Assembly: GCF_002836415.1 (NCBI RefSeq)
Contig: NZ_PJBP01000169.1
Coordinates: 1-50,097 of the forward strand
Direction: 5' to 3'
Source of the DNA: Psychromonas sp. MB-3u-54
GTDB lineage: Bacteria > Pseudomonadota > Gammaproteobacteria > Enterobacterales > Psychromonadaceae
DNA length: 50,097 nt
The position numbers were made by a program, and so were the translations under genes. Each line of letters opens with the position of its first letter. Position 1 is the stretch's first letter. Below, in pieces: positions 8,890 through 17,463 of the stretch. The notes under the pieces are model-generated. The model was not told the DNA's origin. It was given only the letters and a program-made list of their open reading frames with translations, and made no database searches.

Positions 8890-9756
8890 TTAGCTGATTA
8901 AATGTTTATACCAGACATTCATACTTTCAATATTTCCGGAAATATTAGTGTTGTTTTTCAGTCTTCCGCCAAATTTGTAACCTGCCTTTCTAAATGTAAT
9001 GTTCATTCCCGCAGACATCGCACGGGCTATGGTATAGGCCGTTTTTATTCCCTTGTTCTTCATGGCATTTTCCATTTCAAGAAGGAGACATTGAGCAAAT
9101 CCATTACCTTGCCATTCAGGGAGTGTGGCAAAGTCGGTCATTTCAGCATTGGAAGATTGTTTGTCCATATCTGCCGATGAAACAGCGACAAGTCGACCAT
9201 TATATTCTATCCCAAAATAATCAATATGACTTTTCATGGTGTTAAGAATATAGGCAGGATCATCGATGGGGAAAGGATAGGATTGAAATGTGTTCTTATA
9301 AATATCAGCAATAGTAATGACATCCGCTTCATTACAAATTCTCAAGGTAAGATTATCGTTTAGATGGCATTTTGATTTGGATGCTTGTTTTTTAAGCGCA
9401 ATTTTGAGAATTTCATCCATTTTACCAAGGTCCGGCTCTGCGGCACATTCAGCATTTAGATAGAACCCTAGAAAGACAGCCTCAATTTTTCCGTTATAGA
9501 ACGCAGAGACACGGGCCTCTTCCTCAAATCCTGCGGCTAAAAATAGTGCCGAGTGGCATTCTGGAACTTTGGCAAATATTTTTGAATAATTATTTTTTCT
9601 GGCCAAATCAATTAGGCTGTATGGCGTGGTTGAGGGGGCTTCATCGGCTAATTTGATTAAATAAATGCGATCATTATAGCTTCCGTGCTGAATCATGCTG
9701 CCTTCAAATTTCTCAATGATATTTTTAGAATCCATTAATATAGCTTCCCGATTCAT
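8890..9756 (-). CDS. ablB: putative beta-lysine N-acetyltransferase
   Basis: A 288-residue GNAT acetyltransferase of the AblB type, which acetylates beta-lysine to N-epsilon-acetyl-beta-lysine, a compatible solute known from methanogens and some bacteria. Recognisable family blocks are YPFPIDDPAYILNTM (about residue 174), the acetyl-CoA loop region LPEWQGNGFAQCLL (about 225-240) and the C-terminal MNITFRKAGYKFGG followed by NNTNISGNIESMNVWYK. Length fits the family. The ATG overlaps the TGA of the ablA remnant upstream (ATGA), the coupling expected of an ablAB operon. Because ablA is destroyed, this gene has no visible source of beta-lysine in the window. Confidence 0.9.
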   Translation of the reverse strand: MNREAILMDSKNIIEKFEGSMIQHGSYNDRIYLIKLADEAPSTTPYSLIDLARKNNYSKIFAKVPECHSALFLAAGFEEEARVSAFYNGKIEAVFLGFYLNAECAAEPDLGKMDEILKIALKKQASKSKCHLNDNLTLRICNEADVITIADIYKNTFQSYPFPIDDPAYILNTMKSHIDYFGIEYNGRLVAVSSADMDKQSSNAEMTDFATLPEWQGNGFAQCLLLEMENAMKNKGIKTAYTIARAMSAGMNITFRKAGYKFGGRLKNNTNISGNIESMNVWYKHLIS

Positions 9757-9952
9757 TCGGTCCCATCTGGGACAAGTGTAATTGTTTGATCATTATCCGA
9801 TAAAAGCTTATTGATTCCTATCGATTTGTATTAAGTATTCCCAGCAGAGCATCTAAGGCAGTGATGCACTGTTTCATCTTCCATTTCCAATCACCCCAGT
9901 CGGCATCAATTTGTTTAACGACATCCTTTTGGTGCTTTGGAAAAATCATCAT
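9753..9952 (-). pseudogene. ablA: internally deleted lysine 2,3-aminomutase (ablA remnant)
   Basis: Only the two ends of a radical-SAM lysine 2,3-aminomutase seem to remain. From ATG at 9952 a 44-codon frame reads MMIFPKHQKDVVKQ then DADWGDWKWKMKQCI, matching the N-terminal WNDWKWQ block of AblA/KamA, and stops at 9818. In another frame, KLLSDNDQTITLVPDGTE ends at a TGA (9753-9755) that overlaps the ablB ATG, as an ablA C-terminus would. All of the roughly 330 residues between, including the CxxxCxxC iron-sulfur site, are absent. The N-terminal assignment is firm enough. The C-terminal one rests mainly on the overlap and on the resemblance of its ending. Confidence 0.65.
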
Positions 9953-9956
9953 TTAC

Positions 9957-10101
9957 TTTTACTGTTTCTGACTAACGATTTAGCCAGCCGATTTTTACGG
10001 AGTGCAGCAAAAATACAGTACCGTGATTTGTTCTGCTCACCTAAAGACCGAAAAGATATGACTCCTGAGGTGGCCCTTTTGACGTTCTGTTTTTTCTTTC
10101 A
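9957..10101. other. short gap between the HDAC-like gene and the ablA remnant
   Basis: About 145 bases separate these two co-directional minus-strand genes. A 69-codon plus-strand frame (9911-10120) covers it, but it lies antisense to the ablA remnant and is not credible. No terminator is evident, so read-through from the upstream pair into ablB is possible. Confidence 0.4.
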
Positions 10102-11127
10102 TCAGCAGCACTTGTGGTAGCTCAGTCCAAGCAGGAAATTCTTCACACATTCTCCTAACACATCAATGTTGTAGCCTCCTTCCTGGCAGACTAATGTCGG
10201 TATTCCCATAGACTGGAACTGTTTGCCTATTGCAAAATAATCTTCCGTGCGCAGCTTAAAACCACCAATAGGATCAGTCTCATGGGTATCAAAACCTGCG
10301 GAAATAATAAGGTATGCAGGCTTAAACTTGCGAACTTTATCAAGTATGCGCGCTAACGCTTTGCTGTATTGTGCCAATTGAGTCCCTTTGGGCAAAGGTT
10401 CATTATGGTTTGTCCCCCTAGCCTGACCTTGGCCTTTTTCGTCGGCATAGCCCCAAAAGTAGGGATATTCATCATCGGGATCGCCATGAATAGAGGCCGT
10501 AAAGACAGACTTTATATTATCAAAAAATTCCTGTGTTCCGTTGCCATGATGATAATCTATATCTACAATCGCAACTTTTCCTTCAGGTAATAAATACTCA
10601 GCGGCGACGGCTACATTATTAAAGTAGCAATAGCCGCCAAAGACCCGCGGTCCGGCATGATGTCCGGAGGGACGGCACAGGGCATAGACTGTTTTTTCAT
10701 GACCATCCCGGATTAATTCAGCACCGGTTAATGCAGTTTCAGCAGAGGCACGTGCAACTTCATAGGTTTTCCTTTTAATGGGTGTTACTGCATCGGTACA
10801 CCATATTCCTCCCCAGAGGGGAGAATCCGATCTTTTTTTGCAATGGGCTCCTTCGCCGGGGAAAAGATCGGGATAAAATTCCTGTTCATCGTTTTGTAAA
10901 CTCAATGCGGTGTTCTTAATATAATCGTGATAGGGATGCAGCCGAGTGATCAGTCTTTCCGGAAAGGGCTTTGCCGTCAGAAATTCAAACTGTTGATCGG
11001 CCTGAAGGGATTTCTTAATGGCTTCAACACGTAAGGGAGTGTCTTTTACTTCGTAGACATCAGGTCCAAGTTGATACTTCCAAGATGGATTGTGCTGACT
11101 GTCGTTATATTTCTCAATTACTTTCAT
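10102..11127 (-). CDS. histone deacetylase-like / acetylpolyamine-type amidohydrolase
   Basis: A 341-residue zinc amidohydrolase of the arginase/deacetylase fold. The catalytic features are all present: RPSGHHAGPRVFGGYCYFNN with the tandem His pair, the zinc ligands in DIDYHHGNGTQEF, and SAGFDTHETDP holding the third ligand. Bacterial members deacetylate acetylpolyamines or other N-acetyl amines. The start is taken as the ATG at 11127 because GAAGGA lies at the right distance before it; an ATG five codons upstream lacks one. In its neighbourhood (ablB and the ATP-grasp/P1 peptidase gene) N-acetyl-beta-lysine is an attractive substrate, but this is inference. Its start codon originally overlapped the stop of the upstream gene (see the repeat at 11116-11488). 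Confidence 0.9.
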   Translation of the reverse strand: MKVIEKYNDSQHNPSWKYQLGPDVYEVKDTPLRVEAIKKSLQADQQFEFLTAKPFPERLITRLHPYHDYIKNTALSLQNDEQEFYPDLFPGEGAHCKKRSDSPLWGGIWCTDAVTPIKRKTYEVARASAETALTGAELIRDGHEKTVYALCRPSGHHAGPRVFGGYCYFNNVAVAAEYLLPEGKVAIVDIDYHHGNGTQEFFDNIKSVFTASIHGDPDDEYPYFWGYADEKGQGQARGTNHNEPLPKGTQLAQYSKALARILDKVRKFKPAYLIISAGFDTHETDPIGGFKLRTEDYFAIGKQFQSMGIPTLVCQEGGYNIDVLGECVKNFLLGLSYHKCC

Positions 11128-11488
11128 GGATTGTCCTTCCATTTTTTAACAATAGTTCGATAATACGTTCATGTGGCATTGAGTGACACCAGCGTTGCTC
11201 ACGTCCATTTAATTACTTTCATGGATTGTTCTTCCATTTTTTAACAATAGTTCGATAATACGTTCATGTGGCATTGAGTGACACCAGCGTTGCTCACGTC
11301 CATTTAATTGCTTTCATGGATTGTTCTTCCATTTTTCAATAGTTCGATAATACGTTCATGTGGCATTGAGTGACACCAGCGTTGCTCACGTCCATTTAAT
11401 TGCTTTCATGGATTGTTCTTCCATTTTTCAATAGTTCGATAATGCGTTCATGTGGCACTGGTGGACACCAGCGTTGCTCACGTCCATT
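11116..11488. repeat. about four tandem 91-95-bp copies of a gene junction
   Basis: Copies begin at about 11116, 11211, 11306 and 11398, with periods of 95, 95 and 92 bases. Each holds the last about 29 codons of the ATP-grasp/P1 gene (ending RTIHESN and a stop) and the first bases of the deacetylase gene (ATGAAAG). In the outermost copy the ending reads AAT TGA within ATGAAAGTAATTGAG, so the two genes once overlapped by about 14 bases. In the other copies the junction reads ATGAAAGCAATTAAATGG or similar, creating TAA. The duplication thus separates genes that were coupled. Copy differences are few, so it is recent. Confidence 0.92.
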
Positions 11489-13555
11489 CATTCCATTAGA
11501 GCAGAACATTGCATTTAATACGGCCTCTTCCGTGGCTTCGATTACCGCTTCATAAACCACGTTGATATGCGCATCGGAAATACATTTTAAGGTTAAAAAA
11601 TTACGCTTGCTGGTGGGGTGCCGAGGCTTACGGTTACCGGTACTAAAAGCAAGGATGATTTCACCGCTGGTGGAGGCTGCATAAGAGCCAGTTCGCCCAA
11701 GACCAAGAGCGGCCCGTTTGGCCACACGATTAAGCTGACTGGTAATAAGAGGAAGATCCGTGGCAACCACAACGATGATTGACCCTTCTGATTTCTCACG
11801 GCGCTCGGTCTGGTCGAATTCCCCATTCAGTTCTCTGCCGACAACCGCGCCATCGACGGTAAGATTCTGCATTTTCCCGACATTTGAAAGTACCAGCACG
11901 CCAAGGGTATATGACTCGTTTTCAGGAAGTTCTAATATTCTTGATGAAGTCCCTATTCCTCCGGCAAAGTCAAAGGTTGTCATGCCTGTGCCAGCCCCGA
12001 CCGAGCCTTGCAATACAGGTCCCGATGATGCCGCCTTGATGGCCTTCATAGTGTCTTGTGCTGAGCAGGTTCCAACTCTTATATCGTTTAGAAAAGAATC
12101 GTCGGCTTCGCCAACAACAGGGAGAACCACATCGGTTTCGGTGCCAATAAGAGGGTGCTTTTTAAGCATTTTATTGACCACACCATCATGTACCCGACCA
12201 ACTGAATGCGAATTTGTGAGAAGAATAGGGGTTTCAAGCCAACCTGTTTCCATTACTTGGGTAAGTCCGGCCATCTCTCCAACACCGTTAAGGATAAAAC
12301 CGCCGGCGACAATCCTATTGTCATAAGACTGTCCGGCAGCGGGCATAATTGCTGTAATACCGGTACGTATGCAGGTGACCCCGGTGCCTTCCGGAATTGG
12401 AACGCCATCTTCTATTCTAGAAAAGTGGCCAACACGAACGCCCTTAATATCGGTAATTGCATTATTAATGCCAGGCCGCATTCGGCCAATTTGAATCCCC
12501 AGCTCTCTGGCGGTCGGTCGTGAGACACCCGATATAATTTGACTTTTTTTAGGCTGCTTCGTCGATCTGATCGCCAAACCGTATCGGCGAGCTGCAGAGC
12601 GAATGATCAGGCGCATCACATCCTTAAATTCGAGTCCGCAGGATTTAGCTGCCGTTATAAGGGATGCATTTGGATGGAAACTTGGCAGCGGATTAAGTTC
12701 AATAAAATAAGGTTGCCCGTTTGTATGTAAGCGAATATCTACTCGGCCAAAATCAGGACAGGACATGATATCAAAAACCGCACGGGCCATGTTTACGGCA
12801 GCGGTTTTCTCCTGGGCGTTAAGATTAGCAGGACAAACAATATTAACTGATTTTGCAGCTTCTCCGCCTTGTTTCATGTCGTAATCATAGACATTGTATT
12901 TGCCGTCGATCTTGTCCATGTCAAAAGTGTGTTCAACGACATCAAGCAATTTACCGGGAAAGCTTTCAAGGAAGGGAATACTGAGCTCCCGGCCAGCTAT
13001 AAATTCCTCAACAACAAGACCTGCCGGATAATGTCCTAATAATTTGTTTATTCTGCTCTGGGCCTGGTCATGTGATTCAACAACTGAATCCTGTGTAATA
13101 CCTTTACTCGACCCTTCATAATTCGGTTTGATGATCAGGGGGTATTGTAAATTATCGGGAAGATTTTTTTCTTTTTCGGTAATCAAAACACCTTTTGGAA
13201 TATTAATTCCGTGCGATGCCAAAACGGTTTTAGCAAGATGCTTATCAAGATTAAGGTGCAGCAGTGATGCGTTTCCACCGGTAAAGGGAATGCCCATTTG
13301 CTCGTATAACCCGGGATAAAAAGCCTCACGGGAGCTGCCGATCGTGCCCTCCGCCAGATTAAAGATAAGATCAGGTTCACTTTCGATAAGGCGATCAATG
13401 ACATTATTGGGTTTACCCGACACCTCAACTTCCGTGACCGTATGATGAAGACTATTAATGGCAGCGGATATCCGGCTTATGTCCGCCTGAGTAAGGAGTT
13501 CAGCTGTCGCTTCCGTATCATCCATGCGAAGATTATAGGCAATTGTAATTCTCAT
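11396..13555 (-). CDS. ATP-grasp (D-Ala-D-Ala ligase-like) fused to P1-family (DmpA-type) peptidase
   Basis: A 719-residue bifunctional protein. Residues 1 to about 330 form an ATP-grasp ligase of the D-alanine-D-alanine ligase type, with the nucleotide loop KPNYEGSSKG and metal-binding FGRVDIRL / FIELNPLPSFHPNAS. Residues about 345-690 form a P1 peptidase of the DmpA/BapA family, self-cleaving N-terminal nucleophile aminopeptidases that can act on beta-amino-acid peptides. The expected cleavage site is Gly591-Ser592 in EGSIIVVVATD, with Ser592 as nucleophile. If processing occurs, the ligase and the alpha part would be released together. No signal peptide is present. A good Shine-Dalgarno (AGGATGTTG) precedes the ATG. 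The C-terminus lies in the tandem repeat. A fusion of peptide-bond-making and -breaking domains is unusual. Confidence 0.88.
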   Translation of the reverse strand: MRITIAYNLRMDDTEATAELLTQADISRISAAINSLHHTVTEVEVSGKPNNVIDRLIESEPDLIFNLAEGTIGSSREAFYPGLYEQMGIPFTGGNASLLHLNLDKHLAKTVLASHGINIPKGVLITEKEKNLPDNLQYPLIIKPNYEGSSKGITQDSVVESHDQAQSRINKLLGHYPAGLVVEEFIAGRELSIPFLESFPGKLLDVVEHTFDMDKIDGKYNVYDYDMKQGGEAAKSVNIVCPANLNAQEKTAAVNMARAVFDIMSCPDFGRVDIRLHTNGQPYFIELNPLPSFHPNASLITAAKSCGLEFKDVMRLIIRSAARRYGLAIRSTKQPKKSQIISGVSRPTARELGIQIGRMRPGINNAITDIKGVRVGHFSRIEDGVPIPEGTGVTCIRTGITAIMPAAGQSYDNRIVAGGFILNGVGEMAGLTQVMETGWLETPILLTNSHSVGRVHDGVVNKMLKKHPLIGTETDVVLPVVGEADDSFLNDIRVGTCSAQDTMKAIKAASSGPVLQGSVGAGTGMTTFDFAGGIGTSSRILELPENESYTLGVLVLSNVGKMQNLTVDGAVVGRELNGEFDQTERREKSEGSIIVVVATDLPLITSQLNRVAKRAALGLGRTGSYAASTSGEIILAFSTGNRKPRHPTSKRNFLTLKCISDAHINVVYEAVIEATEEAVLNAMFCSNGMNGREQRWCPPVPHERIIELLKNGRTIHESN

Positions 13556-13906
13556 TGTTCAACATCCTTTTTACTACTGCTCATTGATAAACTGAAATCT
13601 AACGCCTGCATAACTCACATAACTAATGCCTACATAACTTAGAGGGCATTCCGCATAGGCTAAAATTGGCCTAGGCATTGACAGCTTAATTCAACAAAAA
13701 GAAAGGCGGCGAGTCACCTCAGAGTTAATAAAATTGTAGGACATATAATCGGATCTGACAGTCTCAATCCAAGCTGTTTTCTGAAAAAAAATGAAGTTAA
13801 TCATCTACAAAGCAAAAAGCAATAAAGTGGCTATGCAATATGCTCTTGTTCGTATTTCTGCCTTTCAACTGATTAAAGAGTTCTATGTTGTACTTTTGAA
13901 ACGTCA
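13556..13906. other. intergenic region between the transglycosylase gene and the ATP-grasp/P1 gene
   Basis: About 350 bases. Two imperfect copies of GCCTxCATAACT lie at about 13590-13635. A short palindromic stretch around GGCTAAAATTGGCCTAGGC lies near 13657. The promoter of the minus-strand fusion gene should be here. No terminator for the upstream transglycosylase gene was identified with confidence and no gene is visible. Confidence 0.4.
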
Positions 13907-16090
13907 TTATCGCTTTATAGATGAATGTATATCTTTAATTTGACGCAGCCAGGGTTTGATATTCTTATATTGCTGTTTCAATGCCTGCGCCGCTGCTTTT
14001 TCTTTAAAGCTACCTTTTATCACCACAAACTGGCCCTCTTTCTCCTTGCCCAGTGGAGCAATAGCGACCGAGCCCTTAAACTGCGTGTCCTCGGTAAATT
14101 TTTGTGCCGCCTTTAATGAACTGAAAACAGCCAGCTGCAGGGTATAGTGGTGCTTGTCCTGCGCTAATATCCAGGTTTTACCCAGGTCATTTCTGGAAAC
14201 AGCGGAGGGCTGTTTATCTGGCTTAATAGGCACATTCTTGGCTGACTGCTGGTGGGTCGGTAATGCTTTACCTCCCAGGCATTGTACGACCTGCAACTCA
14301 TTGCCTTGTTTGACTGCCTGATATTTCGTCCAGAATGCGGCGTCGATTTTCTGATGGGGTAAAATAGCTTGCGGATCCCGATAACGTGACGTCTTGCTCG
14401 GACCTCCGTTGTATGCTGAATAGGCGGATCTCGCCAAATTGTCCAGTCCGCCTCGCAGTTTGTGTTCGCCTCTTTTAAGGGAATATTTGAGCAGATAGTT
14501 GAGCAGAATCTCTGTCCCCGCACGGGCATTGTAAGCAATATCCCAGCGCAGTTTTTGAGTGTTATATAATCCACGCCAAACCCGCTCATTGATCTGCATC
14601 AGGCCGGTATCGCCCGTGCTTGAATGCAGTGTCACAATCTCTCTATTTTTTAGCACATATTGCCGCCAGCAGCTCTCCTGCCAGGCCGTCGTCAGCACCA
14701 GATTTTGAAAGAGCTTTTTCGTAGCAGCATTCAGCCCCGGCTCTATAGTGTCGCCGGCGCTATCCTCAAGTAGATCACGAACGATCGGCAGATACTCAGG
14801 CAACTCGCTTTTGGTGGGAACCCAGAGCGCTAGGCGCTCATTTGATGATGTTGCCCAGGCAGAGCTGATTGGCCAGAAGCTAAAGTTGAATCCCGATGGC
14901 GCATTTAACTTCATAAAGGGTGAAAGCCGAAAAAGATGGCGCAGTTCCGGATCAACGGCATTATCGTAAAACAAAGGATTAGTGCCCGGCTGATCGATAA
15001 GCATTCGTCCCAAGCGGCGCAGACCATTTACGGAAATATCAAGACCGATTGAAGGACCTAACCGATCGAGAACAGCAAGGGCATCAGTCGCGGCCAATAA
15101 ACTTATCAGCATGGGCTCCTGACCGGGGTTTTCCAGACTTATCTGGCGCAGTATTGGTCCCAATTTTTGCCAGCTGTCAATAAACCAGTGGCGAACCGGA
15201 TCATTCGTTGCTGAGACCGGCATAGTCAATGCGTCAACCAGGCGATAACGGGCATCCAGAAAAATTTCCGCCAGAGTATCACGCAATTCCTGTTGATTCG
15301 TCGCGTTGGCATAACGCTTGACTGCAAATGTAATCATCGCATCCATCATCTGCCAGTTCGCCTCCAGTTTTTGTATCTCCTCGAAGGAGAGTGTTGCTAC
15401 CGGCTCCTGTGTGGCGGGAAGCCTGTCTATCTGGAGAGCAACAGCAACATCGATGCCATCAGACTCGATTGATATTGCGCCTAATTTAAGGCTGTCTGAG
15501 ATTTTACTGATCTGCAAAGCGGATCGTTTGTCTAATATATCCGGTAGCAGTTTGTTGAGCTGATTGATGGTTGGTGCGAGGTCTATTTCATAGCGGTTCA
15601 TAAAAGAAAGCAGCCGCCCGCTAGCCAGTTCCCATATTTGTCCGGTGATCAACTGGCCTTGCGGATTATAGAACTGGCTGCGAAGGATCTTTAGCCCGAT
15701 AGATCTGGCTCCCGGCTTAATAATAGGGTCAGTGAGAAATCTGGCGTCACCTTCCCAGTTGAACAGCGGTGTACAGTTGCCAAAAGCTACCGTCGCTATA
15801 TTAGCCTTTACGTGAGTGATAATTTCCAGTTTTTTCTGATACTCATGCAGGCGGGGATTAGACAAGAAAACAGTGCTGCAACCGGCCGCATCGTGCAGGA
15901 TTTCTACTTTTTTATCAGCGCTGTTGTCGGAGCCATTAAACAGCTGGCTTAACATCAGTTGCCGTAGAACCGGATAATCGAGTTGGATTGGCACTCGTAC
16001 CGTCTCAGCCATAACGGGCGATGTGAAAACCAATGCAGTGAGTAATAAAGAAAGGGTGCTAACTAATTTGTTTAAATTATTTTCTGCCAT
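13907..16090 (-). CDS. periplasmic lytic transglycosylase with C-terminal SPOR domain
   Basis: A 727-residue exported murein hydrolase. A signal peptide (MAENNLNK, hydrophobic core, cleavage after PVMA) is followed by a long helical region with no recognised domain. Near residues 475-600 lies an SLT/lysozyme-like domain with the catalytic glutamate in TAWQESCWRQY, the GDTGLMQIN motif and AYSAYNGG. The last about 75 residues (YTLQLAVFSSLKAAQ onward) are a SPOR domain, which binds denuded glycans at the division septum. The start was chosen at ATG 16090 because it gives a proper signal peptide after AGAGAA; an ATG at 16111 is possible. It probably trims peptidoglycan during division. It is divergent from yceH. 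Confidence 0.88.
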   Translation of the reverse strand: MAENNLNKLVSTLSLLLTALVFTSPVMAETVRVPIQLDYPVLRQLMLSQLFNGSDNSADKKVEILHDAAGCSTVFLSNPRLHEYQKKLEIITHVKANIATVAFGNCTPLFNWEGDARFLTDPIIKPGARSIGLKILRSQFYNPQGQLITGQIWELASGRLLSFMNRYEIDLAPTINQLNKLLPDILDKRSALQISKISDSLKLGAISIESDGIDVAVALQIDRLPATQEPVATLSFEEIQKLEANWQMMDAMITFAVKRYANATNQQELRDTLAEIFLDARYRLVDALTMPVSATNDPVRHWFIDSWQKLGPILRQISLENPGQEPMLISLLAATDALAVLDRLGPSIGLDISVNGLRRLGRMLIDQPGTNPLFYDNAVDPELRHLFRLSPFMKLNAPSGFNFSFWPISSAWATSSNERLALWVPTKSELPEYLPIVRDLLEDSAGDTIEPGLNAATKKLFQNLVLTTAWQESCWRQYVLKNREIVTLHSSTGDTGLMQINERVWRGLYNTQKLRWDIAYNARAGTEILLNYLLKYSLKRGEHKLRGGLDNLARSAYSAYNGGPSKTSRYRDPQAILPHQKIDAAFWTKYQAVKQGNELQVVQCLGGKALPTHQQSAKNVPIKPDKQPSAVSRNDLGKTWILAQDKHHYTLQLAVFSSLKAAQKFTEDTQFKGSVAIAPLGKEKEGQFVVIKGSFKEKAAAQALKQQYKNIKPWLRQIKDIHSSIKR

Positions 16091-16417
16091 GTCATATTTC
16101 TCTGTAAGCATCGGAAGGTACCGATAGAAAATTTATCTGAGAGTATAGGAAGAATAAAAGCCCTTTACCAAAAAACAGATTAATTTGAACCGAATGTATT
16201 CTCTCAATAGTAGTGACAGTGTATTTTTATAGCTCAAGGCATAGATGAACAATGGTCAATGCACTGCGAATTATTAATCTCGCAATATACAACGAACGGC
16301 ACAAGATTCCGCATATTTCCTGTTAGAGTGGTGGTTTCAAGTCATTTGAAGAGGCTGCTGGTATATTACCTCTAAGCGGTTCGACTGACTCAAGACAATA
16401 ATAAAAAGGAAACGAGT
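16091..16417. other. divergent promoter region between the transglycosylase gene and yceH
   Basis: About 320 bases between two divergently transcribed genes. It must carry both promoters. No operator, repeat or open frame stands out. Confidence 0.4.
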
Positions 16418-17074
16418 ATGAATATCGAATTTTCAAATATTGAAGCCCGGGTTATTGGCTGCCTAATGGAAAAAGAGATAACAACCCCTGATTTATATCC
16501 TCTTACCTTAAATAGTTTAACAAATGCATGTAACCAGAAAAGCAACCGCGATCCGGTAATGTCACTTTCTGAAGCGCAAGTATTAGATGCAGTGGATGCT
16601 TTAATCAAAAAACGTTTAATAAATGATGAAAGTGGTTTGCATGGCCGTGTGACTAAGTACCGGCACCGTTTTTGTAATACCGAATTTGGCAATTTTCAAT
16701 TTACAGAGCAAGAAAAAGGTGTTGTCTGCTGCATGCTGCTAAGAGGGGCGCAAACTCCGGGAGAGCTAAGAACAAGATCCAATAGATTATGCCAGTTTAT
16801 TGATGTAAAAGAGGTTGAAGCCGTCCTGGATAAATTAGCTCAGGATTCACTGGTTGTGAAATTACCTCGCGAAGCCGGCAAGCGCGAAAGCCGCTATATG
16901 CATCAATTTAGTGGGCAAGTTGATCTGTCTGAGGTTAGCATTCCAATAGCGCCGGTATCGGAAATCGTGCCACGTGAGGATCGCATTGAACAATTAGAAA
17001 AAGAGTTGTCTGCACTGAAAAATGAAGTCTTCGAGTTAAGACGTCTTATTGAGCAAACTAGAACTGAGGATTAA
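16418..17074 (+). CDS. yceH: YceH family protein (UPF0502)
   Basis: A 218-residue protein of the DUF480/YceH family, conserved in gammaproteobacteria. It begins EARVIGCLMEKEITTPDLYP and contains NACNQKSNRDPVM and the second-domain block LLRGAQTPGELRTRS, all family signatures. Structures of the family show two tandem winged-helix domains, so DNA binding is possible, but the function is unknown. The last about 30 residues form a coiled coil (RIEQLEKELSALKNEVFELR). A clear ribosome binding site (AAGGAAAC) precedes the ATG. It looks vertically inherited and intact. Confidence 0.95.
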   Translation: MNIEFSNIEARVIGCLMEKEITTPDLYPLTLNSLTNACNQKSNRDPVMSLSEAQVLDAVDALIKKRLINDESGLHGRVTKYRHRFCNTEFGNFQFTEQEKGVVCCMLLRGAQTPGELRTRSNRLCQFIDVKEVEAVLDKLAQDSLVVKLPREAGKRESRYMHQFSGQVDLSEVSIPIAPVSEIVPREDRIEQLEKELSALKNEVFELRRLIEQTRTED

Positions 17075-17431
17075 ATTAATTGTTAAACCTCAAAAAGTAA
17101 AAAGTAGATTCCGAATTAATAAACCTACTTTTGAAAACGTCGGGTATAAACTTTAGTTTTCTGGATTCCTATTTTCTATTTATTCATCAATAGGCAATAG
17201 GTTTTTTAAAAATATTGAATCAGAACACTTTAACTTTGTATAAAGCTAGTTATCAAAAAATAAGTTAATAACCCCTATATGTGATATTTAAACCTTAGCT
17301 AAGACATCTAAATATCAACCATTATAATTGTAATATATTGATTTAATGGTATTTTTATCAATATAATTGATCTTGTCTATATGCTGGTTCGTTAAAGACA
17401 AAATAGAATATGTCGATGTTCTTCATAAAAA
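17075..17431. other. intergenic region after yceH
   Basis: About 360 bases of AT-rich sequence. Shortly after yceH, AAAAGTAG and CTACTTTT (17098-17136) can pair as a weak terminator with a long loop. Nothing else is recognisable before the hairpin at 17432. Confidence 0.4.
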
Positions 17432-17454
17432 ATGGGCTCTACTAGGGAGCCCAT
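17432..17454. terminator. bidirectional terminator after the minus-strand small-protein group
   Basis: An 8-bp perfect stem (ATGGGCTC / GAGCCCAT) with a 7-base loop. On the minus strand it is followed by a run of six T, directly after the stop codon at 17464. On the plus strand ATTTTA follows, giving weaker termination of transcripts arriving from yceH. Confidence 0.85.
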
Positions 17455-17463
17455 ATTTTACTA

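Noticed and set aside
11116-11488. Possible CRISPR array or insertion-sequence cluster
   Set aside because: The units are 91-95 bases, contiguous, and consist of the ends of the two flanking genes, so they are a tandem duplication.
11760-12326. 188-codon open frame on the plus strand
   Set aside because: It lies entirely antisense to the well-supported P1 peptidase domain, has no ribosome binding site and its composition is that of a reverse-frame shadow.
14164-14589. 141-codon minus-strand frame
   Set aside because: It overlaps the SLT and SPOR part of the transglycosylase in another frame; no family resemblance.
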